Positions 52,701 through 64,000 of a DNA stretch of 64,000 bases are shown piece by piece. The translations under genes and the position numbers were made by a program. Source of the stretch: Cardiocondyla obscurior (Eukaryota; Arthropoda; Insecta; Hymenoptera; Formicidae); contig NC_091866.1 of NCBI RefSeq assembly GCF_019399895.1, positions 9,169,308 through 9,233,307 on the forward strand, read 5' to 3'. A model generated the notes under the pieces. The model saw only the letters and a program-made list of their open reading frames with translations, made no database searches and had not been told where the DNA came from. The number at the start of each line of letters is the position of its first letter. The stretch's first letter is position 1.

Positions 52701-53777
52701 GAATCCCTTTAAAGCCGCCCTACGAAGCGGCCCGGTTGTTACGTGTCGACAAGGGACCGGTTAAAATACGGGACTGTCCCCTGGCCTCGGTTCGCCTACA
52801 CTCCACGTCGTCGCGTGTACGATCGATGACATTATGGCATTTTAATGAACGCCGCGTGTTAGCCGGCGGGTGACATTCCGGCGCAATTATGCGCCCGTCG
52901 CTTGATACCGGCAACGGAGGGCGTTGTGAAACACGGCAGACGAGGCGACGATTTGGTGCACCCAGAAGAGAATCACTTTGAAGTCAGTTATTTGAAACGA
53001 TATCGTTGACGGTACGTCGGTGCCTGACTATGTAACGCGTGACACGCGTCAAACGTGTGAAAGAAACGGTGCAGCGATCGCTCAGTGTATAAAGCTCGCA
53101 AAAACATCACAATTTTATCGCGATATCATTTGGCACCTCGAACCAAACGCTACAGCAATCGTTAGTGTACTGACTTTATAAACGTGCATGTACGTCACGG
53201 CGTACGAATAATCGATCGAAAATTACTCGACAGCCAGTAAGCCCGAAAACTTACGAAGATTGAACGAATAATTGTTAAATCGCGTAATTAATCGATTCAA
53301 ACAATAAAAAACGTAAAATAGAAATACTCGAAACCGAGAATGCAAGATCTTAAAATCACGCGTGATTTCATAAGTTTCACATTCTAAAAAGCGGCATGAG
53401 TCAAAGCACAGAGGAATGGAGCATGCCCATCCACCTTGGCGTACAAATACGTCTCTCTCGCTGAAGGAAATTTCTTCCCTCTTCGCGGCCGTTCTTGCGC
53501 GCGGCACGTCGGCGTATGTATTTCCAGACGTAATGCAACAAACGGACGAAGTAAACGGAATGCAGGTGGTGAAATTCGTCGAGCTTGCGAAGGGGTAGCG
53601 CAAGCGTACGTATACACACGCGCTGTATATAGAGATAGCGAAGGAGATGGATAGACGGATAAAGGGGAACTGAAGAGGCGGAGGGTGAGAGGAGAACATG
53701 AAACAGGCGAGGGAAAACAGTGTGGTCAGTGTTTACACAGCGTTTACCCACCAGGTAATTACCCACAATGCTCATGG

Positions 53778-53808
<31 letters not shown>

Positions 53809-53852
53809 CTCTTTCTCTCCCTGTCTCTCTTTCTTATCCTCTTTCTTTCTCT
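53778..53852. repeat. (TC)n microsatellite and pyrimidine-rich tail
   Basis: About 12 TC units (53778-53802) are followed by impure ctttctttctc repeats. On the minus strand this is a (GA)n tract, which in insects can bind GAGA factor. Long frames spanning it (Arg-Glu or Leu-Ser runs) are repeat artefacts. Confidence 0.95.
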
Positions 53853-56747
53853 GTCCAATCCATATGAGAAACGCCTTCAACATCAATCACTTACCACCCG
53901 CGATACGGAACTCTATGGTCGACCGCCACGCAAATAGCTTCCCCGCGATGAAAAGAAATGGTGGACGATGTAGCACCGCGCAACGCACGCACCTATCTCG
54001 GAGGGTGGGTTTTTCGCGGCGTGGAAAAACGCGAATAAAACGATCACCGTCGCCGCATTCAAAATCATTATTTATTCGAATACCGCCGCCATTAGTCACT
54101 TTAAAAATAATTTGCGATAAGAGACCCTCGATAATAACACGAAATTACGCGTGGCTCTCGTAATTGATCACCCTTCTTGATTTTTTTTTTTTTACGGATT
54201 ATTAATTAGTCTTCGACGTGATATTTTCCTCTCGACCGTGGTAAAACGGAGAGCTGGCTTGTACGATAAACCGAATACCTAGCGCGATGATTTAGAAGAA
54301 ATTTAACTACCGCAGGATAAGAGATTCTACACGCAAGTATTCTGTTTGCGCTCCCGCGCCGACATGAAAACCGTTTACAGGTGTCACGCGATTTACCGAA
54401 ATGCGCCTGGTATCCCGCGGAATGCAGGATAAAGGAATCCCGCAGAGGAAGACGGAAGCTTTCCTCGCCTCGCGTTCCGACGTGGCGGCGTAGGACGGCA
54501 CGGCGAATTGAATTTCAGGAAAAACAGCGAGTGATACGACGCGATTATTTTATTTATAAGCGTCATTTCGTGCACGTCACATTTACGGAATGTAAATTTC
54601 AAATTTGCCTGCACACGTGTCCCGATCGCGGGTGAATGCGAATCCAATCGGGAAAAAGATATTTCAACGCGAAGTAATATAAAAAGTGACGGCTGAAAGA
54701 ACTGGCTGAAAGAAAAGTCTCTCAAAGGATTCATCGCCGCAGTTCATTAAGCTTTTAATAGACAACGAGGATATTCAGCAGAATATTGCGTCACAATATC
54801 GTAACATCTGAATCTCGCTTCTACGTTCGCAAGAGCGTCCGCTAACCGAATGGCGATATTAATATGCGGCTGTAAACGTCGTTGCATCTAATGAAGTTTT
54901 TGCATCGAACGTGTTTACGCGGAACTCGAGAGCTCCTCATTTTCTGATTACGACCGGTTTCACAGCGCGACGCACATATCGAAAGCGTTAATCAGTTTAA
55001 TCGACGATCGTTAAATTCTTTTATGACGGCTCTAATGCCGCGTGCCGTACATACATATGTATATACATATAAGCAAATTTATTGTAATAACGTCTCGTGT
55101 GGGGCATCGCGCGTTGAAACGTCAGGATTACAATCTAATCAAGTTTACTGCGGCACCGTTGCAACACGAATTTAATGCGCCACCGGCATTTGTAATCCCT
55201 ACCGAGCGCGCTCGTTTCGGTTGACTGAGGAAATCGATATTCCCCGATTGTGAATGAGGTATTTCCAAACTGCGTTACATCTATCGCCGATTGCGGTAAA
55301 TTCGATAGCGCCCACCATTACCGGGGGATTAGTTTATGCATAATATATAAAGAGCGATATTAGAGGATAAACATGTAAGTGTGTAGTTTACGTCAAAAGT
55401 AATTTGAACACGCGGAGATAAGAGGAACATTAATTTTTTATGAACGGAGATCGTATATATCCGCGTTATCCGCCGATGTCACGCATCGCGGATAAATAAA
55501 AAAAAATAAAAAATAAAAAATGCTGCGCAAGGCTACGATATGCTACGGAAACTGTGATGCAATGTGACAGGATATATATTGGTACAAATATTCTGGTATA
55601 TTTAAGCATATAAAAACTATAATTTTTTTATAGTCACGTAAGAAAAGCGCGAAAAAGCTCAATAAATTCAGTTTTATTATTCAGATCTGTGTTGGCGTCA
55701 TAATAGCAACGTTTAAACTTCATTCCACGGCTGTGGAATGCCGTTTGGGTTTCGATGGCGAACAAAACTTGACTCTCGGTTAACCGAAAAGTGGACGCGA
55801 AAATACTACTCGAACTTCTTACGGAGAGTTGGACAAACTTTAATGGCGGTACAAATCTCAGTGAAATGGAGCTATTTCCTGCGAAATTGTGTTGTCCGCC
55901 TTTATCCATCCCTTAGCCCACCCTCATGTACCCGTCACCGACTGAGTGACCGTCCCTCTCATCGCTCGGCGACCCACGATAGAATTCTGTGTTTCGTCGC
56001 GTAAAAAAAAGAACAACTTCAACGTCCGGTTTGCCTAATGGAAGAGAGACTCTCTCCATTACATCGAAGGCACTCGAACCGCTCGATCCCTTGAATAGTC
56101 CCGCTCTCGAAATTCCATGTAATACGATGAAACACCGGAATCCTTACCTAATTAAATTTCCACCGCTTCGATTAATTTGATATCTCAACTCAATATCGCA
56201 AAGTGTTTCTTCTTTTCTTCCTTTTTAGGAAAAACAAAAGGAGGAGAAGAGGATACATTTATTTAGCAATTTCTTTAATTCAAATCATTCGACAACATAG
56301 AAAAATTATATATTACGAATTATAATTGTATTGATTGAGTAAACACTTTGACTTTCTTTAATTGTATAATCGAAACGGAATTGTAATCGCTAACGAAAGT
56401 TCGTCATTCATAAATAAGTAAAAAAAAAAATATTCGGTCGCGGACAAGCGTTTTGACGTCAGAGACTCGTTTTTGGTAAAATTAGCAAAAAATGACTAAT
56501 TAATGAAGCGCGCACAGAACACGACTCGTTTTGCCGTTTAGAGAAAAAAAAATGTAATAATAAAAATGCAAGCTGTGACCGTGGTGCACATTTCACGTAA
56601 CTAATTTTGCAGATGCAGCATACGCGCATTCCGCTCTGATAACGAAGTCGAATGAGGCACGCGATAATTAGCAGAGTCGCCGCAGTTCATTAGAAATTCG
56701 TTCGGGATTATCCACGGCTAACTTCTAGCTCGGAACTTCCGGCACAG

Positions 56748-56766
56748 AAAAAAAAAAAAAAAAAAA
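56748..56766. repeat. Poly-A tract, 19 bases
   Basis: Uninterrupted A homopolymer in non-coding DNA. Similar shorter A-runs occur at about 6030-6048, 17397-17414, 32061-32080 and 46099-46116. Confidence 0.85.
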
Positions 56767-58933
56767 CCATAAAAACACAAACGGCAGGATATTTTTTAAA
56801 ACTCAACAGCTAATTATCTTAATTATGTAGAAAGATCTCCGTAGTCTCCCTGTGCGAGCTGACAGGTTACTCCGTCTTAAAGTTATAATGAATTAAAGCT
56901 GCGCGAAATAACAATCGGTGCCGCGTCCCCAAAGCGGCGATTTCATTAAAAATAACTAGGTTTGCCGGCAAATATTAGAAGAACTGTGTGCAACTAGTAA
57001 CGAACGCCGGAATTAATTGTCCGCTTTAATTGACAATGAAACTACGTTACATAGCGGTAGTTTTCGATGTAAAACATTCGTACAAAGGCAAAGCTTAAAA
57101 ATTCGTAAAATATAGTATAGAATACTACGCAGAGTCTATCAGACGGCTTCCGCATAACTCCGCTCAAATATACTGTCAAAAAATCTACACCTGCACACCG
57201 TTGGTGTGCGGCCACAATTTTTCTGTGCCGAAAAAAAAAATTCTTCAGCAAGAATTTAATATAACAATAGGTGTGCTGCATAGTGTTATACATAAATTGT
57301 ACTTAATCTAAAAATGATAAAGAAAAATTTATGAATCAACCGAGGTTGAGTTAGGCGATTAACATACTCGCATACCTGATTTCGGGAGATTTATTTTATT
57401 AATATGACGCACGATAAACAGCGCGGCGGCGTGTCACCTGATTATTTAGCTTGCATAATTGGACTGTTATCAATGTTGTCATTAATAATGAATTAGCGCG
57501 ATATGAGTAATAGCCCAACGCATTACATCATTGACGTTTTGCAGCAAGTGGTTCGATCGTTCTCGAATTAATTCGCCTAGGTACATGCACGCGTTTTGCA
57601 TCCGGCCGAATATTCGCGCGGCTTTACTTCGCGCCAAGCACCGCATAATGCAAATGCGCATAAAGCACGACTCGACGGGGATCGAGTTCATCGTCATGCA
57701 TGTTATAATATCATCGGCACGTATACAGGTAAACTCGATGATTTCAAGCCAGCCAACATCAGTCCGTATATTTACTTCCACAACAACACGGTGTTAGGGA
57801 TTATTTGGTTGCAAGTAGAGAAAGCAGTGCTTTCAAAAAATATCAAATCTTTTCTTATATGTCTAAAACAATTACTTCTTAAAATATATTATAAAAATTA
57901 TAATATTAAAAATCTATATAAAGAAATGTTAATACGTTATACAGAAATATGTATATAAATTACAGTGTGAAATTACAATACGTAGTATTAAGTGAAGAGA
58001 ATTTCGGCTGGTATTTGTCGGTACCTTTAAAGCTTTAAAATACACTTTTAAAGCCATATTTATTCTAATATCGCCTTACGAAGGGAATAATGGAAACATA
58101 AGCTGGCATTCGGATTTTCTATGAAAGAAGCATTCAAGATAAAACGTACCCAACGAAAAACGAACATTCGCGGCATGCAATATTAAATCGTAACTGTTGT
58201 TGACCATCGTTGGTAAACTTCGCCATTTGATAAAGCTCTTCCATAGCCGATACACAGACACGACGCGATGATTGGCCGGGATAGCTTGGGCATGCAACCG
58301 GGTGGATTGCATCTGCAGCTGACGGCGCGAATTTACATTTGTTGCGTCCCCCAAACGCGAGATGTTCCGGTATCATAATAAATTTTTGCGAGTATCGTCC
58401 GTTGCAATATAAATAGCGGCCGCTATCGCGAACAATCGACCGCGATTGTTCCGCATTTTGACGAACTCCCGTTGCATGTGGCAGTCGAACGAGCGCGTGC
58501 ACTTGCACACGTCGATGATCCACGAGCGAGAATTCAGTTGAATTGATCTCGCGACAGATGCTGATGCAATTATTTCTTATTTATAGGGCCACTTTTATCG
58601 CTTCGCCCGCAGACGTCGGATGCACCGCTCGCGTGCGCAAAAATAAATCTATTTAACCAATTGATTGTAACTTAAGAAAAATGACTTTAAGATGCAATTA
58701 GATTATAGATTTAGCATAAATTTTGATTCGTCATTGATAACAATCCATAGGCCACGTATTTGGAATATATATTTTAACCTGCTAAATTTGAATCTGATCT
58801 AAAAATTGCTCCATGTCATAGTTTATTTTTTAATTTGAAAAATAGAAGAAAATTTGAAAAAATCGACATTTTAATAAGACCGCGCTTCATAAAGAAAAAG
58901 TTAATGTGAAGGCGAGGACGACATCGTGGCTTC

Positions 58934-59180
58934 GCGCACGCAACCTACGGGAACTTGGTGACATACGTGAATCGCGCGCGCGGTACACGGAATCGCTGAC
59001 CACGCAGCAGACCAGGTGGGGATAGTCCGAAAGTGGGTTGGGTCAGCTTACGTGCTAGTGATCTATTTTCCGTTTTATCCCTCTCTCTCATGCCTTCATT
59101 GGCAACTGACCACGCAGCTGGGACCGCACAACCTACGACAACTTTCTCGGTAGCGTACGTGACTTTGGCGCGCGGTGTCA
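58934..59180. repeat. Diverged local duplication
   Basis: The block cgcacgcaacctacgggaac (58934) with a downstream cgcgcgcggt recurs as cgcacaacctacgacaac (59125) with gcgcgcggt. Between them gctgaccacgcag (58994) recurs as actgaccacgcag (59105). The order is A-B-B-A with all blocks in direct orientation. Confidence 0.45.
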
Positions 59181-62100
59181 AGCCATCGCCCAAGCAAAAT
59201 AACTAGCAGGTCTCAATACGCACCGAATATTCATCACGCGGAGAGTACGTACAAATATATTTTTATAATATGTTAATATACTTAATTAATTAAAAAAAAA
59301 ACTCTCGTCTGTTTTAGATAAAAATCGCGAGGAAAGACGATTGCGCGTGGCCGTTCTCGCGAAAAAATAATTCCGTTTGATAATATAATTATTAAAATTT
59401 TTGTTATAAAAATAATCCAACGTGTCAAGTGAACGTACTAGAAAATTTTTTATTCGGCACGGATTCTAATAATCCGTTCGACAGATTCGTAAAATGTCGC
59501 TACCATTAATTATGAGCTTAACGCTCATAAGTTCTGACCTGCAGCGTTGTGACTTCAAGATGACATCGCGAGTAGTTTTCCTGACTTGCGCACGTCACAC
59601 TTTAAAATTGTCCGCAGCATTGTCCCAGCAGTTCAGTACGCTTTCGAATAAATAAAATTAAAACGGAACAACAGCAAAACTTGCGCGAATTCAGGGAACG
59701 TCGGTTTCGTTTAGTTTAGTTTTGTTTAATTTCACGTAACGGCCGACGTAATGCAACTCGAGAAACTCCGGAAATTCATTGGATTGTGGATAACGCCGCT
59801 TTACTGCGAGATGCAATTTTCAATAAATTCTCCCCCATTCATGTCGAACGGAAAGCCACAAGAGGTGAATCTACCGCGATTCTTCCCTCCTTGAAAGAAA
59901 AGAAACGTTTCTTTATTTTATTTTTTTTTTTTTTCCCCAGAAAAAGTGATTTAATTCAATCTTCGCGAAATCTGAATCACAGGCTGAAATCAGGATTTAT
60001 GATAATAACGGCAGTTCCACAATTCTTTCCTTACCAGACGAATATCTGACGTAGCAAAAATTCTTTTCTGTCTTTGTGCCGAAAAGTCCGCTATGGTTAT
60101 TAAAAAAAAAATGCTGTCTCTAGATTTTTCCGAATTTATAACAAGATATTCGTCGATCTTACGCGATTAGGTAAAGTCTCTCGCGTCAAGAAGACAATAA
60201 TTTTCAATCCCATTTTTCCACGTGTGTGGCTTTCGTATATAAGACGACAGTGGGGTCCCAAAGTTATATTTCATAAAAATACGGGGGTGTTGAATATGCG
60301 ATAGCCTATGTATTTTATACTGTTATATCGGTGGTATGCACGTGAAATTGAGAAAAACAGCAAAATCAGCATGCCTCAAGGCGGCGGGGAACCTAAATTT
60401 ACTCCTGCTGTAGAAATGTTTTCCGCGTCCGTGTCCCTCGCGATTTTCCACCGGCGGATATGCCTTCTTCTGCCGCGTTCATCCGGCAGGCGCGGTGCTT
60501 GCCTCGAATATGTTTTAAATATGAAACGTCACCGGAGAGCTCGCGGCTATGCGAATCGCTACCGAAGCTCCAACCCGTCGCGCCACGACGCTCCTCCGCT
60601 CGCAGCTTCGGAAAACATCAAGTCCAAACGATAGTTTGAATTGCTAAAGGCATTTGCGGCAGTTGTCAGGCGGGCGAACGCAACCTTATTATTATTCGGA
60701 ATATAATAAGTCGGCTGTTGATACGACCACTGATTCTGGCTGGCATTTGCATACGATCCGGGCAACGTTCGCGCTTTCCCCGTTTTTCCGTGCCATTTGA
60801 GAGGCAACTATTGAAAGGAATTCCCTGTATTTAAAATGAATTTTCGCATGCTTCAATTAGCTTTCTGCACGCACGTCTGCACGCACGCATTTTGCAGCGC
60901 GTCGTAAATTTTTAAACGAGATTTCAAAGAAAGGGAAATTAGTAAAAGCGGGAAGCTGACTCCTGGCGTAGGAACGTTATAATTTTAAATTAGAGGAAAC
61001 TAAAATAGAAGAGAGATCCTAAAAATATAAAACCCACGTTAAGTATAAAATGTTTTCGGATATGATAGTCCGACCGTTATACGTTCTGTTGAAAAAATTT
61101 ACTCGGACATTAGGGCGATATGTCAAACTGATACGCGAGGAAGGACGATAAAGCCGGCACACTTTATGCATCCGACATTATAATGGAATTTAAATAGCCG
61201 CAATGGTCACACGCGTCACGGCGGTCATCTCAAGTTCTCGTCCGTGCGCGTAGGGTTATGACGTGAAAAAGAAGAGCCGCGGCATACGTATCGCCCGAAC
61301 GTGCGGAATTAAAGGGTCGTTTCGCTGCGGTATCCCGCCGCGCTGTTTCCGTCGGTGAACCGCGCAAACGGGCTCGAGCTACAAGACGCGTTACGAACAA
61401 ACGAATGGCCCGACTCTCGAAGAAACAAAGAGTTTGTACGTGCGTTAAATACAACGACGGCTCGCGCGTCGCCGAGGTAGCCGCGGGCGTTTAAAGTGCT
61501 TTTCGCTCTTTCTTCCACCCTCCGTCGTGCCGCTTGACAATTTTATCTCGCCAAGGGAGCCCCCTCGCGCGTGTCCTCTCCTACGAGTCTCGAGGGTGGA
61601 GAGGAAGAGCGACTGCAATGACTCGTGAAGAAATATTCTCTCGCGCGGCTCACCCAGACTCCCCCTTCTTAATTAAAACACCGTCAGCCGGTCCAGCGCC
61701 CGCGGGCGAAATATGCCTCTAATTCCGATGCGACATTACAAAGTCGACAGCGTATTTCGGCGTCGAGCCGAGTGACGGCAGGTAGCGAACGCCGCGCGAC
61801 TTCCGCCCGATTCCGCAACGACGGTCCGGAATTACTCTCGTCGAAAGTACGAGGGGGAAGAGTGGGCTCGCAGCGATCTTCCGCGACAAATGTATCTTCC
61901 TTAAATGTTCTGCCTTTTAAATTGCCGTAATTATTACTTCCCGTAACTTATTATTCTTCTGATTAAGTCATCCGTTATCTCGGTATTTTATTATTATTAT
62001 TTATACACGCAAGTGTACACCTGGGAAATTTTTATGTCCGCACGTTAAAACAAGGGTATTAATCAAGAGCGAAAAGAATTAATTCCATACTTTTATCCCC

Positions 62101-63973
62101 TGATCCAATTAAAATTAAATAATTAAAACCGACATATATATACGTTTATTAATAATGGATTTATTCCGTGAATTTATTTTATTAATATGGAATAATGCAA
62201 TAATTACGTAACGTAGATATTCGTTTGCCTCCTTTTTTTTTTGTAATATATGGTTTAATTTTGAAAAGCAGCGTTGACCACAGAAAATTCATTACTTTTT
62301 ATATCTTAGCCTATCAAAACCCTTTTCAAAGGATACATACAAAAATTCACAAGGATCAAAGTCGCCTGTGCTCAACGGTTAAAAGCACTCAAATTTCAGC
62401 TGATGAAAAGTTTTTACGAGACGTGGGCAGTTGTATGCGAAGCGAAAGAGCGCCTTAGCGCACTTGGTACGAATTGCTAGCAATATCTCGAGCAGGTTAT
62501 GGCGCTCCTTTTTTCTCAATACCACCATGAAGAAGGACGCGCACTTTTCCACGACGAAGCAGTAAAGAAGAAGCTGCATGAATGACTCGAGAGCGCAATC
62601 AAATCTGTTCCTTCGCGCTCTGTTCGAAAGTTTATGCGCGCTAAACAATTTAGAAAATAAAGGAAACAGCATGGGGAAAAAAATACGGACATCACCGTTG
62701 TAGAAGTTTTATAGACGACAGTAATTTCTTAAGAAGACGGACGTCACGAATTTCTGCAGTATTCCGAGGAAAAAAAAAAATCCCTCAGTGTTTCGAGCTC
62801 GATATAATTTATAATGTACTACAAACGATTTAATAGAAAACACGTTATATTATATAAAATAACGATCATTTTATATTATTGCAGATGGAATAAACCGTAT
62901 GAAATATTATTTAACACAAAGCGTAGTTATCGCATAGAGCAAATATTATATCGGGAAAACGATTGTAGCAGTTACGAGCGGTTATCTTGCACAGTGAAAG
63001 ATACTTTTACGCCAGAAGCTAAAGAAAACTGAAGATCCATTGTTATAGAAACTGCAGTTTTCCCGCGAACAAAATAAAACGAAATAAACATCGCGCAATC
63101 TCATAAATCTCTAGTGCGAGCGATGTGCTTCTCTCATTCCAGCGACTCTAGATGGTGGTAACTTATTTTGAAAAATGTGCTGCGAAAACTCCGGGCCCGG
63201 CGAAGCTCGAACGTCGCGATGCAACCGCGGTTGAAAGAAAGTGACCGTATCCTAATCGAGGATACATCTCGTTCGCGAAGAATCGTTCGCGAAGAAGCGG
63301 GGTCGTTAAAGCGTCGTCAGTGCGAGGCGGTTAAAAAGCTTGGGTACAAAACGTCAGACGTGTATCGCAACGTTTCACCGGTTTCGTTTTCTTGCCAGCG
63401 GATCCGGAAAATCGACGCGTTAGACGTGCCCTTTCAGCCGAACGCGCTCGAAGCCGTGGGGTGCCTTCTTCGTTGAGGGATATGTGCGAGAACGTCAAGG
63501 AAACACCGAGAGAACACGTTGTAAAATAACGACCAATTGTATACCCGATCACAGGTAACAAGGCGCCACGCCCGTAACGACTCGCGGTTGTTCCCGACGA
63601 AAAGATCATTATGTCTGCGCGAAACGAGAAGAGTCTCCGCACAAAACACCGAGCCTTTCTCGGGCAGCGTCTTCTTTTCATGTTCGCCCGCTTGTCATTA
63701 CTTCCTCAGGGTAAATTTCGAAAAATCATAAAAATCACGGTGCTCGCGCGCCTCTGCACTCAGCATCCACGAGCTCATGCTTTCGCGGTGTGAATAAAGA
63801 TAAAAAAAAAGAATCCGATAACGACGGATTTCATAATAATCGCACGCGATATTAAAAATTTTAATAATGTTTTAAAAATATTAGAAAAAGACCCATGCGC
63901 GCGCGTAGCACGCGCTAATTTTTTAAGAAACATAATTACAAACTACGGAAAAAAAGAAATGTTGCGACTTACC
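59181..63973. other. No gene recognised; likely intron of an antisense gene if the edge exon is real
   Basis: CpG-rich blocks at about 60380-60660, 61200-61900 and 63160-63780 carry short frames on both strands. A short tandem atcgttcgcgaaga-type repeat lies near 63271-63296. No exon could be linked. Confidence 0.5.
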
Positions 63974-64000
63974 AATCTGCAGTGGATACAGTTGCGTCGA
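63974..64000 (-). ncRNA. Putative exon end at the window edge, related to the 13452-13495 exon
   Basis: On the minus strand the window edge reads into a segment ending CTGCAGATTG followed by a consensus GTAAGT donor. The neighbourhood TGCAGATTG-GT-AGT-GCA matches the donor region of the 44-nt exon near 13.45 kb at most positions, including bases beyond the splice consensus. The exon extends past the window, so its start and frame are unknown; one frame reads STQLYPLQI. It is probably an alternative or duplicated exon of the same antisense gene, or of a paralogue. Chance similarity is not excluded. Confidence 0.35.

Larger units (their letters stand above)
49032..58933. other. No gene recognised
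   Basis: Contains simple repeats and CpG-rich blocks. Around 53230-54160 there are overlapping minus-strand frames and a donor-like gtaagt on the minus strand at 53893/53892 (after GCGGGTG). No matching acceptor or family was found. The 57440-57800 stretch is open in several frames on both strands and may be conserved non-coding DNA. Confidence 0.5.

Noticed and set aside
53401..53886. 161-codon - strand frame with Arg-Glu repeats
   Set aside because: Much of its length and openness comes from the (GA)n microsatellite, and an overlapping frame is equally long.
1..64000. tRNA, rRNA, CRISPR, familiar insect microRNAs and autonomous transposase genes
   Set aside because: Scanning by eye for B-box-like words, remembered microRNA seeds, regularly spaced repeats and transposase motifs gave nothing supportable. 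A tRNAscan-SE, Rfam and RepeatMasker run would be decisive.

Overview
This is eukaryotic, almost certainly insect, genomic DNA. It has long non-coding stretches, GT-AG introns, many poly-A/T tracts and simple repeats, and no prokaryotic gene packing. Abundant, undepleted CpG in an AT-rich background suggests a hymenopteran, possibly an ant; that is inference, since no diagnostic marker is present.

The one securely recognised gene is on the + strand: a member of the Dpr (defective proboscis extension response) family of two-Ig-domain neuronal surface proteins, most like dpr8 from memory. Five coding exons join in frame: 11186-11352, 16253-16463, 29936-30063, 31806-31974 and 32523-32614. They give 254 residues with Ig1, Ig2, a short tail and a stop codon, and a poly(A) signal follows at 32909. 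Introns are about 4.9, 13.5, 1.7 and 0.55 kb. The leader exon with start codon and signal peptide was not found; it is either left of the window or too short to recognise.

Inside the first dpr intron, on the opposite strand, lies a probable 5' end of a second transcription unit. It has a CpG-rich promoter-like segment (about 14400-14720), an exon ending at 13612, a 116-nt intron, and a 44-nt exon (13452-13495) with a consensus donor. The first exon carries a 342-bp tandem duplication. At the right edge (63974-64000) another minus-strand exon end has nearly the same donor neighbourhood, about 50 kb away. This suggests duplicated or alternative exons of one large antisense gene, or of related genes.

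The remainder, 1-11185 and 32915-63973, holds no gene I can support. It contains a 520-bp MITE-like palindromic element (9838-10357) with a truncated relative (35405-35542), several short duplications, microsatellites and possible conserved non-coding blocks. No tRNA, rRNA, CRISPR, known microRNA or autonomous transposon coding region was recognised. I did not find a convincing undescribed system; the antisense unit with its repeated exon-donor signature is the best candidate for follow-up.
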